From Ichthyophis bannanicus (Eukaryota; Chordata; Amphibia; Gymnophiona; Ichthyophiidae): a stretch of 64,000 nucleotides of DNA. How positions within the stretch are numbered: the stretch's first letter is position 1; each line of letters opens with the position of its first letter. Position numbers and translations under genes: made by a program. The notes under the pieces were generated by a model that was not told where the DNA came from, ran no database searches, and saw nothing but the letters and a program-made list of their open reading frames with translations. The DNA lies in the NCBI GenBank assembly GCA_033557465.1, contig CM066043.1, positions 115,302,778-115,366,777 of the forward strand, written 5' to 3'. Shown here one piece after another: positions 31,860 to 41,062 of the stretch.

Positions 31860-33690
31860 TTGGGCCTTTAGGCTTGCGAGGCACCTGGTCAGAGGCCTTA
31901 TCCTGATCGGCCTGCAGGGTCAGGTACGGGGGGGAGGGTCCCCTGTAGGTTGGTCCTTCCTGAGGAAGAAGGATTTCTTCCCTTGTGGCTTTTTCCTAGG
32001 CAGGGTGGAGGTCTTCCTGGACACCCAAGTACAGGTGATGTACTCAGTCTCAATTTCAGCCGCATTGTCCTCCATGGGCTTACCAAAAAGCTACTCCCCA
32101 AGGCAAGGGATGTCGAGGAGCTTCTCTTGGACCCACTGTTCCAAGTCGGAGGACTGGAGCCAAATGTGCTGGCAGGCACCAATGCCAGCTGCCACCATTC
32201 ACAGAGGACTCAAAGCAGTCGTAGATGGCTCTTGAAAGATATTTGGAGCACTCATTGACTAACTTTGAGAAAGCCTGGAAGTGCTGGAGGTGGTCCCCAT
32301 CGAGACCGACCGCAAATCCCACCCGTGTTAGTGAGGTCTTGGAGGAACATACCAATGTAAAGTTGGTAAACTTAGATGTGGCATGCTAGCAAGAAGCCCT
32401 GGTAACATTTGCACCCGATAGCATTGAGGACGTGAGACTCCCTGCCCGAAGGGACTGAAGAGTGAGTCTTCGGGCTCTTCTGCTTGAGCATGGCCGACTC
32501 GACAACCATGGTGGTGTGAGGAAGCTGCCCCTTCCAAAACCTTGGACCCCACTGGACCCTGTACATGGAGTCCAGGCATCAACTGATAATCAAGACAGAG
32601 GCCTGGGTCTCCCACATGCAGAGAAGGAGCAGGTTAAGGATGGAGGGGGATCGGGACAGTGAGGGTTTCCCTTGGTGGTGCCTCATATTGGAGGATCTCG
32701 AGTTCCTCCTCAGACTCAGTGGTAAGTGTGAGGGCCCGTGCCATATCATGGACAAACTGAAGGAAAGAGGCTTCCTCAGGAGGGGACCGCTGCCTCTGGA
32801 TCGGTGGGGATGGGTCCGAGTGTCCTGTGAAGTATCTTCATCGGATTCCCACTCTAAATAGTCCATGGAGGACTCGAGGTCGGGCAATTCCAGGTAGGTC
32901 AATGACCCGCGCCAGGCTCCCGAGGCTGGAGCCTGTCCAGAGCTGGAGGCGCTTGCCTGAGATGATCTCGCACCTGAGGATCGGGAATGAGATTGAGACT
33001 CTTGCCGAGGATCCTCACGAGGAGTCTGGCTCTCGGGGATCAGATCACTGCAGCAGCCCATGGAGTCTTGGAGGTCGAGGTCCCTTGCGTATGCTGGCGG
33101 GGCCAGGCATCTGCACCTGATAGGCAGGGAGGAATGTAGAAGCGCTGCATTCCAAGGCCAACATTCGAACCTCCCACTCGGGGGTGGGACCTTGTGACAC
33201 CAACGCTGGGGTGACTGGATCAGGCGTCAAGGAGGAGAGGGGGTCCTCGCTGGGCGCCATTGCTGGAGGCCTCTGCATCAGAATGGAGGCTGCTCCCTCT
33301 CTGACTCTTCGGACTGTCATAGGGGGGTGAGGGACCAGGCACGTGACCTCTCAGGCTTGTCCGACCCCCTGGACGATGTTCACGTGGCCTCTTTCTTCCA
33401 CTCATGCTCGGGGGACCCCTGGTCAGAGTGCCTGCGACCCGTGGGAAAACCTTGGGCAGCTCTGAGGGTTGCGGGTCCTTGGAGTGCGAGGCTACCGGGG
33501 ACGAGTCTGCTTTATGGAAGATATCATCTAGCTTCTGCCGGCAACTCTGGATGGCCTTAGAGAACATTTTGCATAAAGAGCATTGCTCCAGATCGTGATC
33601 AGTGCCCAGACACCTGAGACAGCAGTCATGGGTGTCTATGAGTGACATGTTTTTGGAGCACCGATTGCATTTTTTGAAACCGGAGGCCAT
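31860..33690 (-). pseudogene. DIRS C gag region
   Basis: The 33690-33220 frame starts with a Cys/His block: KCNRCSKNMSLIDTHDCCLR then CLGTDHDLEQCSLCKMFSKA. Further frames hold gag blocks shared with other copies: LEGAASSHHHGCRVGHAQAE, a RSPSILNLLLLCMWETQAS block, and YLSRAIYDCFESS (about 32220-32255). The protein is split by frameshifts. The N-terminal cysteine pattern suggests a nucleic-acid-binding zinc domain (inference). Confidence 0.7.
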
Positions 33691-33934
33691 CGGGGCAAAA
33701 AGAACCCCTGCGAGGTCGAAGATCCTTGACGCAGCCAGAGGTTATAAAGGGCACAAAAGTGCTAAAGTGGGAAAGAAGGGAAAAATGAGTCCCGAGACCA
33801 ACCATCAAAACAGCAGTGCTCGAGAGGCGGGAGAGGGAACTGGCGTTAGCCGGAAAAGACAAAAACGTACTTAAGAGAAGAAAAATCTTTTTACGGGGAC
33901 AAGACGCACGTCCGAAGGGCTCCAGGGAAAAAGG

Positions 33935-34093
33935 GAGACTGAGCAAGATGGCACCCTAGGGTGAAAAGGGGACCATGCATGCGTGGTGGCATTTCCAAAG
34001 GCTTTCTTTGAAAGCTGGGGAAACGTTCCACGAGGGCTCTGTCGGTGCCGTCACCCATATGTGAGGACAGACTTCCTGCCTGTTCCTGGAGAA
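33935..34093 (-). repeat. DIRS C 5' inverted terminal repeat
   Basis: Plus-strand reading: 'gactgagcaagatggcaccc', 'accatgcatgcgtggtggc', 'aaaggctttctttgaaagct', 'cacccatatgtgaggacaga', 'ttcctgcctgttcctggaga'. The reverse complement is at 27696-27845. The 3' copy starts further in because its outer end was lost. Confidence 0.8.
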
Positions 34094-34620
34094 AGGGAAG
34101 ATGCTGGATGTGGTGGGGGGTAGAGAAGGGAAGATGCTGGACTACGGCATGAGGTGAGGAAGATGTGGAAATGCTGGACACAGAGCAGGGGGGACAGGAA
34201 GAGAATGTGAGATACTAGAGACAGGAAATGGAAAGCTGTAGGTAGATGCAGTAAAAAAAAAAAATAGGGAGACTGAGGAATGAATGGCGATGAGAGGCAA
34301 AATCTGAGTAAATAGAGAAGCAGAAAAATAAATGGAAGAAATCTGAAAGTGAAAAATCAATGTCAGAGATGGATGTAGGAAGTGAAGACAGGAGAGAAAA
34401 GAAATAGCAAATGGACAGGAGACTATGGGAACAGCATTTAGAGAAGACAGAAGAAAGCAGAAACCAGAGATTGAGAGCAGGACAATTAGGAAAATAAAAT
34501 GGACAGACAGCAAAGGTAGCAAAAAATTTTTTAATTTTTAATGTAATGATTGGAATATATCAGTTTTGAACTGTACATTTGTTACAATATGTATATTCTG
34601 CATTGTACGTAGGAAAAGCA
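34094..34620 (+). repeat. Purine-rich array plus dispersed repeat
   Basis: Between elements C and D. 34094-34200 is a degenerate 'gggaagatgctgga' array. 34380-34560 repeats the word order of 5425-5720 ('gacaggagagaaaagaaata', 'acagcaaaggtagcaaaaaa', AT-rich run, 'atgattgg'). It is probably one repeat copy into or beside which the DIRS copies inserted. Confidence 0.5.
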
Positions 34621-34805
34621 TAGTTACTCACCTGTAACAGGTGCTCTCCGGGAACAGCACAAATCAGTCCTCACATATGGTTGACGTCGACATCGACGGA
34701 GCCCGCGCAGAGCAATTCCCCAGCTTTCAAACAAAGCCTTTGGGAATGCTACCATGCCTGTGTGGTCCACTTCCTGCCCAAGGGTGCCATCTTGCTCAGT
34801 CAGAT
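34621..34805 (-). repeat. DIRS D 3' inverted terminal repeat
   Basis: Begins 'tagttactcacctgtaacag' and includes 'cagtcctcacatatggttga', 'aaagcctttgggaatgctac' and 'gggtgccatcttgctcagtc'. It pairs with 39590-39750. The outermost about 45 bp is complemented only in the internal region at 34873-34930, the DIRS design. Confidence 0.85.
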
Positions 34806-34872
34806 GACATAGCTAAGACGGTAGTAAAAATAAGGTAATGCTTAGAGGCAACTCCCAGGGGAGGAAGGAGGG

Positions 34873-34975
34873 TTGTGAGGACTAATTCCTGCTGTTCCCG
34901 GAGAACAACTGTTACAGGTGAGTAACTACACTTTCTCCAGGAACAAGCAGGAAGTCAGTCCTCACATATGGGGGA
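34873..34975 (-). repeat. DIRS D internal complementary region
   Basis: Reads 'tgtgaggactaattcctgct', 'caactgttacaggtgagtaa' (complement of the 3' end), then 'tttctccaggaacaagcagg' and 'aagtcagtcctcacatatgg' (complement of the 5' end). Centred near 34932. Confidence 0.85.
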
Positions 34976-35109
34976 CTCTAGCTCCAGGATGCTGAGGACC
35001 GAACCACAACAGCACCGATGGCGGCCAATCGGGTAGCCTGAGTTGCAGAAGATGAGTCCCCAGCTCAGACACTCTGCGAGACTCTAGCATCCAACGACAC
35101 TATCACTCT

Positions 35110-36265
35110 GGAAGCCTGAACACAGAAGGGTCAGAAGACAGGAGTTGCCTACACCCTAAGAATATTTCGGAGTACTGCCTGGCTGAAGGCACTGTCCCTG
35201 TGGGATTCACTCTCCAGGCAGCAGTGGGCCATGAACGTGTATGAACTGAAGGCCATGTGGGGTCTTGCAGATCTGTGTCACCGGTACTCAGCGGAGGTTG
35301 GCCACTGATGTGGCCATCACCCTCATGCAATGAGCTGTGATCCAGTGCTCAAGGGAAAGGCCAGTTCGCTCGTAGGCAAGGGCAATTTATTTATTTATTT
35401 AACTGTATTTATATCCCGCTTTTCACCGGGTCAAAGCGGTGTACAGTCCGCCACCTAAGTGGACAGAGTTCACTTAGTCACGGGGAGCCCAAGTCTACTG
35501 GGGTCATATGATATGCAAAGCTGAGGAGCTTTGCGATGGGCCCGAGTCCGCTGTAGGTAGAAGGACGGAGCCCATTTGCAATCCAGCATATGAATGATCA
35601 ACTCCTCCCTGCTGGCGTGAGGCTGTAGAAAGAAGGTGGAGAGGACTACCTCTTGGTTGAGGTGAAAAGGAGATACTACCTTCGGGAGGAATTTGGTGTG
35701 TGCGTGGAGCACCACCTTTTCTTATAGAAGCTTGTGTATGGCGGGTCCGCCACCAGGGCCTGGAACTTGCTCACTTTCGAGCGGACATAAGGGCCACCAA
35801 GAAGGCCACTTTCCATGATAGGTACCTTAGGTGGCAAGTGGCTTGAACGGCAGTCTGGTGAGCTGGGAGAGTACCACATTGAGGTCCCATTCTGCCATCG
35901 GAGGGCGGAGAGGGGGCTTGGATAGCAGGAGGCAGCAGAGGAACCTGGAGAACAGGGGCTGGCTGGAGAGGGGTTTCCCCTCGATGGAGTGGTGGTGAGT
36001 GGTTATGGCGCTCAGGTGCACCCGCACTGAGTTAGATTTCAGCCCGGTGGGCGATAAGTGCAGCAGGTACTGGAAGACGAGCTGCATGTGGCAGGAGAAG
36101 GGATTCTCCCCTCGTTCCACACGCCAGACTGAGAACCTCCTCCACTTAAAGGCATATGCCCTTCTGGTGGAAGGCTTCCAGGAAGCCAGCAGGATCTCAA
36201 CTTCCATTGCCCTTTCAGCAGCCATGCCATACCATCAGGGACCCCACATTGGGGTGCAAGAGTGA
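35110..36265 (-). pseudogene. DIRS D tyrosine recombinase
   Basis: 36225-35827 reads AYAFKWRRFSVWRVERGENP, LFQYLLHLSPTGLKSNSVRV and LFSRFLCCLLLSKPPLRPPM. Further frames read LTRLPFKPLAT, KFQALVADPPYTSFYKK and LPKVVSPFHLNQEVVLSTFF. The HxxR box reads AHCMRVMATSVANL at about 35290-35335, keeping the arginine. The block expected to hold the first catalytic arginine is disrupted near 35790. Several frameshifts and a LINE-tail insertion make it defective. Confidence 0.75.
35388..35452 (-). repeat. LINE/SINE tail inserted in DIRS D
   Basis: Reads (ttta)n then 'actgtatttatatcccgctt', 'ttcaccgggtcaaagcggtg', 'tac'. The homologous site in element H (about 55863-55895) lacks it, which fixes the boundaries to a few bases. 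The T-rich end on the left places it on the minus strand. Only about 65 bp of the parent element is present. Confidence 0.7.
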
Positions 36266-36429
36266 GCCCTCTTCCTTGGGACAGGAGGTCCGGGGCCCAG
36301 CCCAGTGGAACTGGGCATGCCACTGACAAGGAGAGCAGCAGGGGAAACCAGGGTTGCCTGGGCCACCCAGGGGCGATCAATATCATGGACACTCCATCGC
36401 TCTGAACTTTGAAGAGGGTCCTGGCTACC

Positions 36430-36935
36430 AGGGGGGTCAGCGAGAATGCATAGAATAGGCCCTCGGCCTACGAGATTAGGAAGGCAACCGCTGCCCCTCT
36501 CTCTCCAGGTGCAGCTGATGGGAGCAGAAGTGGGTCAGCTGCATGTTGTCTGGAAAGGCAAAGAGGTCCATCATGGGCCTGCCCCAGAGGTTGAAGAGCT
36601 GTCTCGCTACCCTGGGGTGCGCCACTCGTGTGGCCACAGGACTGTCCACTAGGCAGTTGTCCTGGGCTGGGACATACACCGCTTGCAGCAGCATGCTGTG
36701 GCGGGCCGCAAAGGAGAGACAGGCTACCGCCTCCCGGCAGAGGGAGTATGAGCCCATGCCCCTGGCTCCCCTGCTTGTTGATGTAAAACATAGCCACCTG
36801 TTTATCCGTCTGGATTAACACTGGCAGATGCCATAGGCAAAGAGTGTTACGCTCATAGGGCCAGAAAGATTGCTCGGAGTTCCAGGAGATCTATCTGTAG
36901 GAGGGTCTCCTTCAGAGACCAACTGCCTTGTGTGC
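36430..36935 (-). pseudogene. DIRS D RNase H region
   Basis: Frames 36821-36468 and 36757-36476 read VLIQTDKQVAMFYINKQGSQ (the usual TDNQ is TDKQ here), VYVPAQDNCLVDSPVATR (the usual LAD is LVD), ARQLFNLWGRPMMDLFAFPD, and FLIS linker sequence. The N-terminal RNase H part (LCTQGSWSLKETLLQIDLLE) is fused to the RT ORF at 36853-37833. The first RNase H acidic motif (TTDAS-type) is deleted. Confidence 0.7.
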
Positions 36936-37833
36936 ATAGGCCATCGCAAATTGCCCGGCCTGCAGCCTGGCTGGCCTCGATGGTTCTAGTGTCTCTGATG
37001 AGCCAGTCATCCAGATAGGGGAATACGAAGACCCCTTGTAGGCACAGACAGGCGACTACCAGACACTTTGTGAAAACACTTGGCAATGAGGCCAGGCCGA
37101 AGGGGAGTACCTTGTACTGTCTGTGGAAGGGGTGGATCAGGATGTGGGTGTATGCATCCTTTAGGTCCAAGGAGCAGAGCCAGTCTCCCTGGTGGAGGTA
37201 GGGCATCAGTGTCCCAAGGGAGAGCATCTTGAACTTCTCCCTCACCAGAAACAAGTTCAGGTTTTGCAGGTCTGGTATGGGCCTAAGCCCCCCAGTTCTT
37301 CTGGGGACAAGGAAGTACCTGGAGTAGAAGCCCTTTCCCCATAGATGTTTCGGTACAGGCTCCACTGCCTTGTCCCTGAGCAGGCCTGTGAGCTCTGAGA
37401 GGAGCAAGGTCTGGTGAAGGAGAGGCTGCACCAGCTCTTCTGGAAAAACCCTAGGGGGGCAGAGGAGGTACCCTTCCTTTACTACTTGTAGCAAAATGCA
37501 CCAGGGCTCCCAGGGGAGAGAAGGCCCTGCTCCCCCCACCGCACTGGGTGGGAGCTGGAGTCTGGGGATTCTGAGCCTCGGGATTTCTGGGCCCGTGGCC
37601 CTGGCTCTTGGGTTATTGTCCGGAGAAGGGCTGCTAGTGACCCTGATGAAAAGACCCCTTTTTCTTAAGAAAAGAAGGTTTTTTCCCCAATGGTTTCTTC
37701 CTGGGGAGGGCTGAGGTCTTCCTGGAGAACCTCTGCACAACCTCGGCCTCTCTTGACTGCCTTGTTGGCCATGAGTTTGCCGAACAAGTTTTCTCCAATG
37801 CAGGGGACGTTTAGCAATTTGTCTTGTACCCAC
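36853..37833 (-). pseudogene. DIRS D reverse transcriptase ORF fused to RNase H
   Basis: 326 open codons, the longest RT frame of the non-F elements. Order: VEPVPKHLWGKGFYSRYFLV, PDLQNLNLFLVREKFKMLSL, GDWLCSLDLKDAYTHILIHP (motif A), KVLPFGLASLPSVFTKCL, and FVFPYLDDWLIRDT (catalytic box). About 20 residues later it jumps in frame to CTQGSWSLKETLLQIDLLEL, which is RNase H sequence. The RT thumb and first RNase H motif are therefore deleted. An FRRTG-type loop is kept. Catalytic RT residues look intact, but the protein is incomplete. Confidence 0.8.
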
Positions 37834-39430
37834 TGCTTGAGGTCAGAGGTCTGCAACCAGGCTTGGCGTCAGGCACCAATGCCAGCCGCTGCTACCTGGG
37901 CTGCCAACTCAAAGCTGTTGTAGGCAGCTTGGGATAGGAATTTTGAGAAGTCCCGGATCCCAGCTGTCAGGGTTTGAAACCTCTTTAGAGGTTCCCCAGC
38001 GAGGCCTGTGGAAAAGTTCCTGTATCCATCAGCCAAGCATGGAGCCCTGAAAGCTCTTGCGCCCAAGTGCGTCGAGGGCTCGGGCCTCTCTACCCAGGGG
38101 GACAGAGGAATAATTCTTCTGGCTTTTAAGCTTCTGCATAGATGACTCAACAACCATGGAGTTTATGCGGGAGTTGAGCCTTCTGGAAGCTGGGGTCCTT
38201 TTTAAATGTGGTAGATGACGCCAAGGCTTCGGCTGGCCACCCGGCACAGAGCCCAGGGTCTCCCACATTCATAAGGAGTAATCACTCGAGAATGGGTTGC
38301 ACGGGCACCGTGAGTGTCTCTTTTGGCAGAGACTCATACTGGAGAATCTCCAGTTCTTCGGTGCACGGATCCTCCTCTGACTTGATTGGGACCGACAGGG
38401 CTCAGGCCATATCTCGGACGAAGTCATAGAAGGCCATGCCCTCTGGGAGAGAATGGCACCAGGGTAGATGGCTCTGAAGGGACGTCTCGGTGCCAAGAGG
38501 TCTCAAGGAGGCCTCATCATCGGTCTCCCACTCGAGCTGGAGGGCATTGAGGATTCCAAGGCCGGGTCCGGGGAAATCAGGTTCCTCTGGAGGATCTCGG
38601 GTCTGACTTCCGGAAACTGGCTGGGGAGGACTGAACACCCAAGGATTGGGACTGGAACCTTGATCAGTGTCAAGGACTTGCCCAAGGCCGGTGGCACTTT
38701 GTACCTGGCTCGATGCCTGCGGACTCCCCCGCAGTCAGGAGCCTGGTTGTTGGGCAGATGATGCAGAAGAGTCGGACATCATTGCCTGCTGCAGGGCCAG
38801 GATCACAGAGCTATTTTGCTTTAGGACCGCCATTTGGTTTCGAGGCCAGAAGGCTCCGCAGCGTTTGGCATGGGCACAGAGGATCTCGGGCCCGATGTCG
38901 GCACTCTCACAAGTGCATCGTCAACGAGGACCATGGCCTCGAGCCTCGCATGGTCTCCGCCAGCCAAGGACTTCTTCCTAGAGACTTTAAGTGGGTGCTG
39001 CTCAGAGTTGCTTGAGTCCCTCCATGAGACCTTACCGGGTTTCACCAGTGGAACCTTGAAGATTTTTTCTTTTTCTTCTCGGGATCCAGGGTCTTTTCGG
39101 AGGAGCTACCCTCGCGGGACTTGAGGATGCTCAGGCTTCACAGGAAGTGCGGGCTAGGTGCTCAGCGTCAGGGAAGATGGAGCCGAGTCGGACCACGAAA
39201 CAGCTTCCACTGCAACTCTGACCGTTTCTTGTTGGTTTTCGGAGTCATGGCCTGGCAGAGGTCACGGGTGGTGCTGTCGTGGTCTGGACCCAGGCAGTGG
39301 AGGCAGCAGTCGAGGGTGTCTGTGACAGGCATAGTGCGGCTTCAGCAGTTGCATTTTTTGAACTCACCAGGAGACATGGTGGGGGATACTCAGCCAGGGT
39401 CAGCGATCCCCAGGCAAAAAATGGCACAAA
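37600..39430 (-). pseudogene. DIRS D gag region
   Basis: Cys/His block at about 39235-39345, frameshifted, including CLHCLGPDH-like sequence with one expected cysteine replaced. Further blocks: MAFYDFVRDMA (about 38405), the NWRFSSMSLCQKRHSRCP region corresponding to EELEILQYESLPK in another frame (about 38340-38380), MLSHLCRSLKARRIIPLS, AYNSFELAAQVAAAGIGA (about 37869-37925), and LKQWVQDKLLNVPCIGENLF GKLMANK (about 37770-37850). Multiple frameshifts. Confidence 0.7.
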
Positions 39431-39589
39431 TGCCGGTCAGGCAAGCCTCATCAAAAAAGAAGGTCGGCGCCGGCTCGAGGCGGGAAGAGGAACAGATATG
39501 CAAACCAGGGAATAACCAACTTTTAGGATAATTTTAGAGATTTTTCCGGGGAAACAGGACAAGCGTCCGTTGGGCTCCGTTGAAAAAAG

Positions 39590-39750
39590 GAGACTGAGCA
39601 AGATGGCACCCTTGGGTGGGAAGGGGACCACGCATGCGTGGTAGCATTCCCAAAGACTTTCTTTGAAAGCTGGGGAATTGCTCCCGCAGGCTCCATCAGC
39701 GTCAACATCACCCATATGTGAGAACTGACTTCCTGCTTGTTCCTGGAGAA
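39590..39750 (-). repeat. DIRS D 5' inverted terminal repeat
   Basis: Plus-strand reading: 'gactgagcaagatggcaccc', the 16-bp palindrome accacgcatgcgtggt (39627-39642), 'aaagactttctttgaaagct', 'acatcacccatatgtgagaa', 'ttcctgcttgttcctggaga'. It is the complement of 34665-34805. Confidence 0.85.
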
Positions 39751-41060
39751 TACATCACTGTTTCAATTTCTCTGCTGCTTTTCTGCTTGGAAGTAGCATG
39801 GTATAAATGAGGGGAGGATGATGACTCCTCTTCCCTCCCCCACTATTTGTTGATCAATCTGGTTTATGTTTTTTATTTTGCTCTATTCACCATATATCAC
39901 AAGTATCAAGGCAGTTTACAAGGGAGACCGCCTAACACCTCCTCCCTCCCCCCCGGCTTCAGCTAACAAACCGTGCGAATCTCATTTTAATTCACATATG
40001 CTATTTTCAGATGGCTCAGATAATGATCCCCCGTGTTGCATCCTGGGACAAACAAGATGTCCCAGGATGAAACACAGAGGGGGGGGGGGGAGTGTGTCAG
40101 TCTGCCATTTAAGACCAATTTTTGCCTTATATTTAACAGTTTTTTTTATGCCGCTTTATCATTTAGTCAAAGCAGTTTACATTATAACAAACTCCGTAAT
40201 TAGGATTGTAAGCTCTCACAAGCAGGTACAGCGCTGCATATGTCTTGTAGGACTTTATAAATAATCAGTAGTAGTGGTAATGTATATTAAACATGGACCA
40301 CATCCGGTGCATTCCAGGATGCACTGCGCAGGGCCAGGCGCCCCCATTTTACAAGATGGGGACGCAAAGACAGGAGCATATGGGCAATGCTCCTGTACCA
40401 ACATTTAAGGTACTCTGAGGTAGAGAGTTTGGGGCCACCAGGCCTGTGTTTTGGAGGGGGGGGGGAAACCAGAAACCTCTGGGCCACCAGAGCTGTTTCG
40501 GTTGAGTATGGGAAAAATCGGGGCCACTGGGCCACCAGGTCTTTTTGTTTCTTTTGGGAGGGGGGTAGAGCGCCCCCCTCCTCCGACACTGTGCCTATGG
40601 CATCGGGGGTTTTCCCAAAGCCTGTATCATCTGAGGTGAAGTGTCAAAACTTCATCTCAGATTATCTTTTTGCTCCTGGCTGGCTTTTTACACCTGCCCA
40701 AAGCTGGCCTGAAGATCCAGCATTAAAAACAGTGTAAAAAACTGCGCTAAATTTCAGCTCAAGAATTTTTTTATATCAGATGCAATTGATTATGCATCAA
40801 TTTGCATGCCCAGTGCACTCTTATTTAATGTGGTTATTTTACTAGCATTTTTACGGCACTAGCTTGCTTTCTGCATCAGACAGCAAGCCTAGCATAGGAA
40901 AATTACCAGAAAAATGCCACGTTTTCTGCATCAGCTCCTTAGATTGTAAGCCGTCAAGTGACAGGGCAAGATATACTGTACCCGAATGCAATATGTCTTG
41001 AACTATCCTTTAAAAGGTGTGAGCTCACCCCCGTTCTAAAATCCAAATAAGCAAAACAAG
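39751..41060. other. Intergenic; LINE and SINE tails, no gene
   Basis: Non-coding. It includes several short non-LTR tails: about 39868-39935 ('caaggcagtttacaaggg'), 40140-40192 ('gccgctttatcatttagtca'), 40195-40285 ('ttgtaagctctcacaagcag', ending in agtagtagt-like units) and 40941-41057 ('gattgtaagccgtcaagtga' to 'gtgtgagct', then ccaaataa). G-runs at 40079-40090 and 40457-40466 are simple sequence. Open frames here lack recognisable domains. Confidence 0.5.
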
Positions 41061-41062
41061 TT

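Larger units (their letters stand above)
27696..34093 (-). mobile_element. DIRS element C, nearly full length
   Basis: A minus-strand DIRS with 3' repeat (27696-27845), internal complementary region (27913-28012), recombinase, RNase H, RT, gag and 5' repeat (33935-34093). Its outer 3' terminus is lost at the junction with B. An L2-like LINE lies in the RT at 30388-31453. Without it the element is about 5.3 kb, similar to D and H. Frameshifts occur throughout. Confidence 0.85.
34621..39750 (-). mobile_element. DIRS element D, both ends present
   Basis: A minus-strand DIRS of about 5.13 kb with both terminal repeats (34621-34805, 39590-39750), internal complementary region (34873-34975), recombinase, RNase H, RT and gag in the standard order. 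It is shorter than H because RT and RNase H are fused by an internal deletion near 36950. A LINE tail of about 65 bp sits in the recombinase region (35388-35452). It lies just past the TCIRG1 3' end. Confidence 0.85.

Noticed and set aside
40287..40737. Open frames of 100-116 codons on both strands
   Set aside because: GC-rich intergenic sequence with opposing overlapping frames, no domain, and neighbouring LINE/SINE tails. No evidence for a gene.
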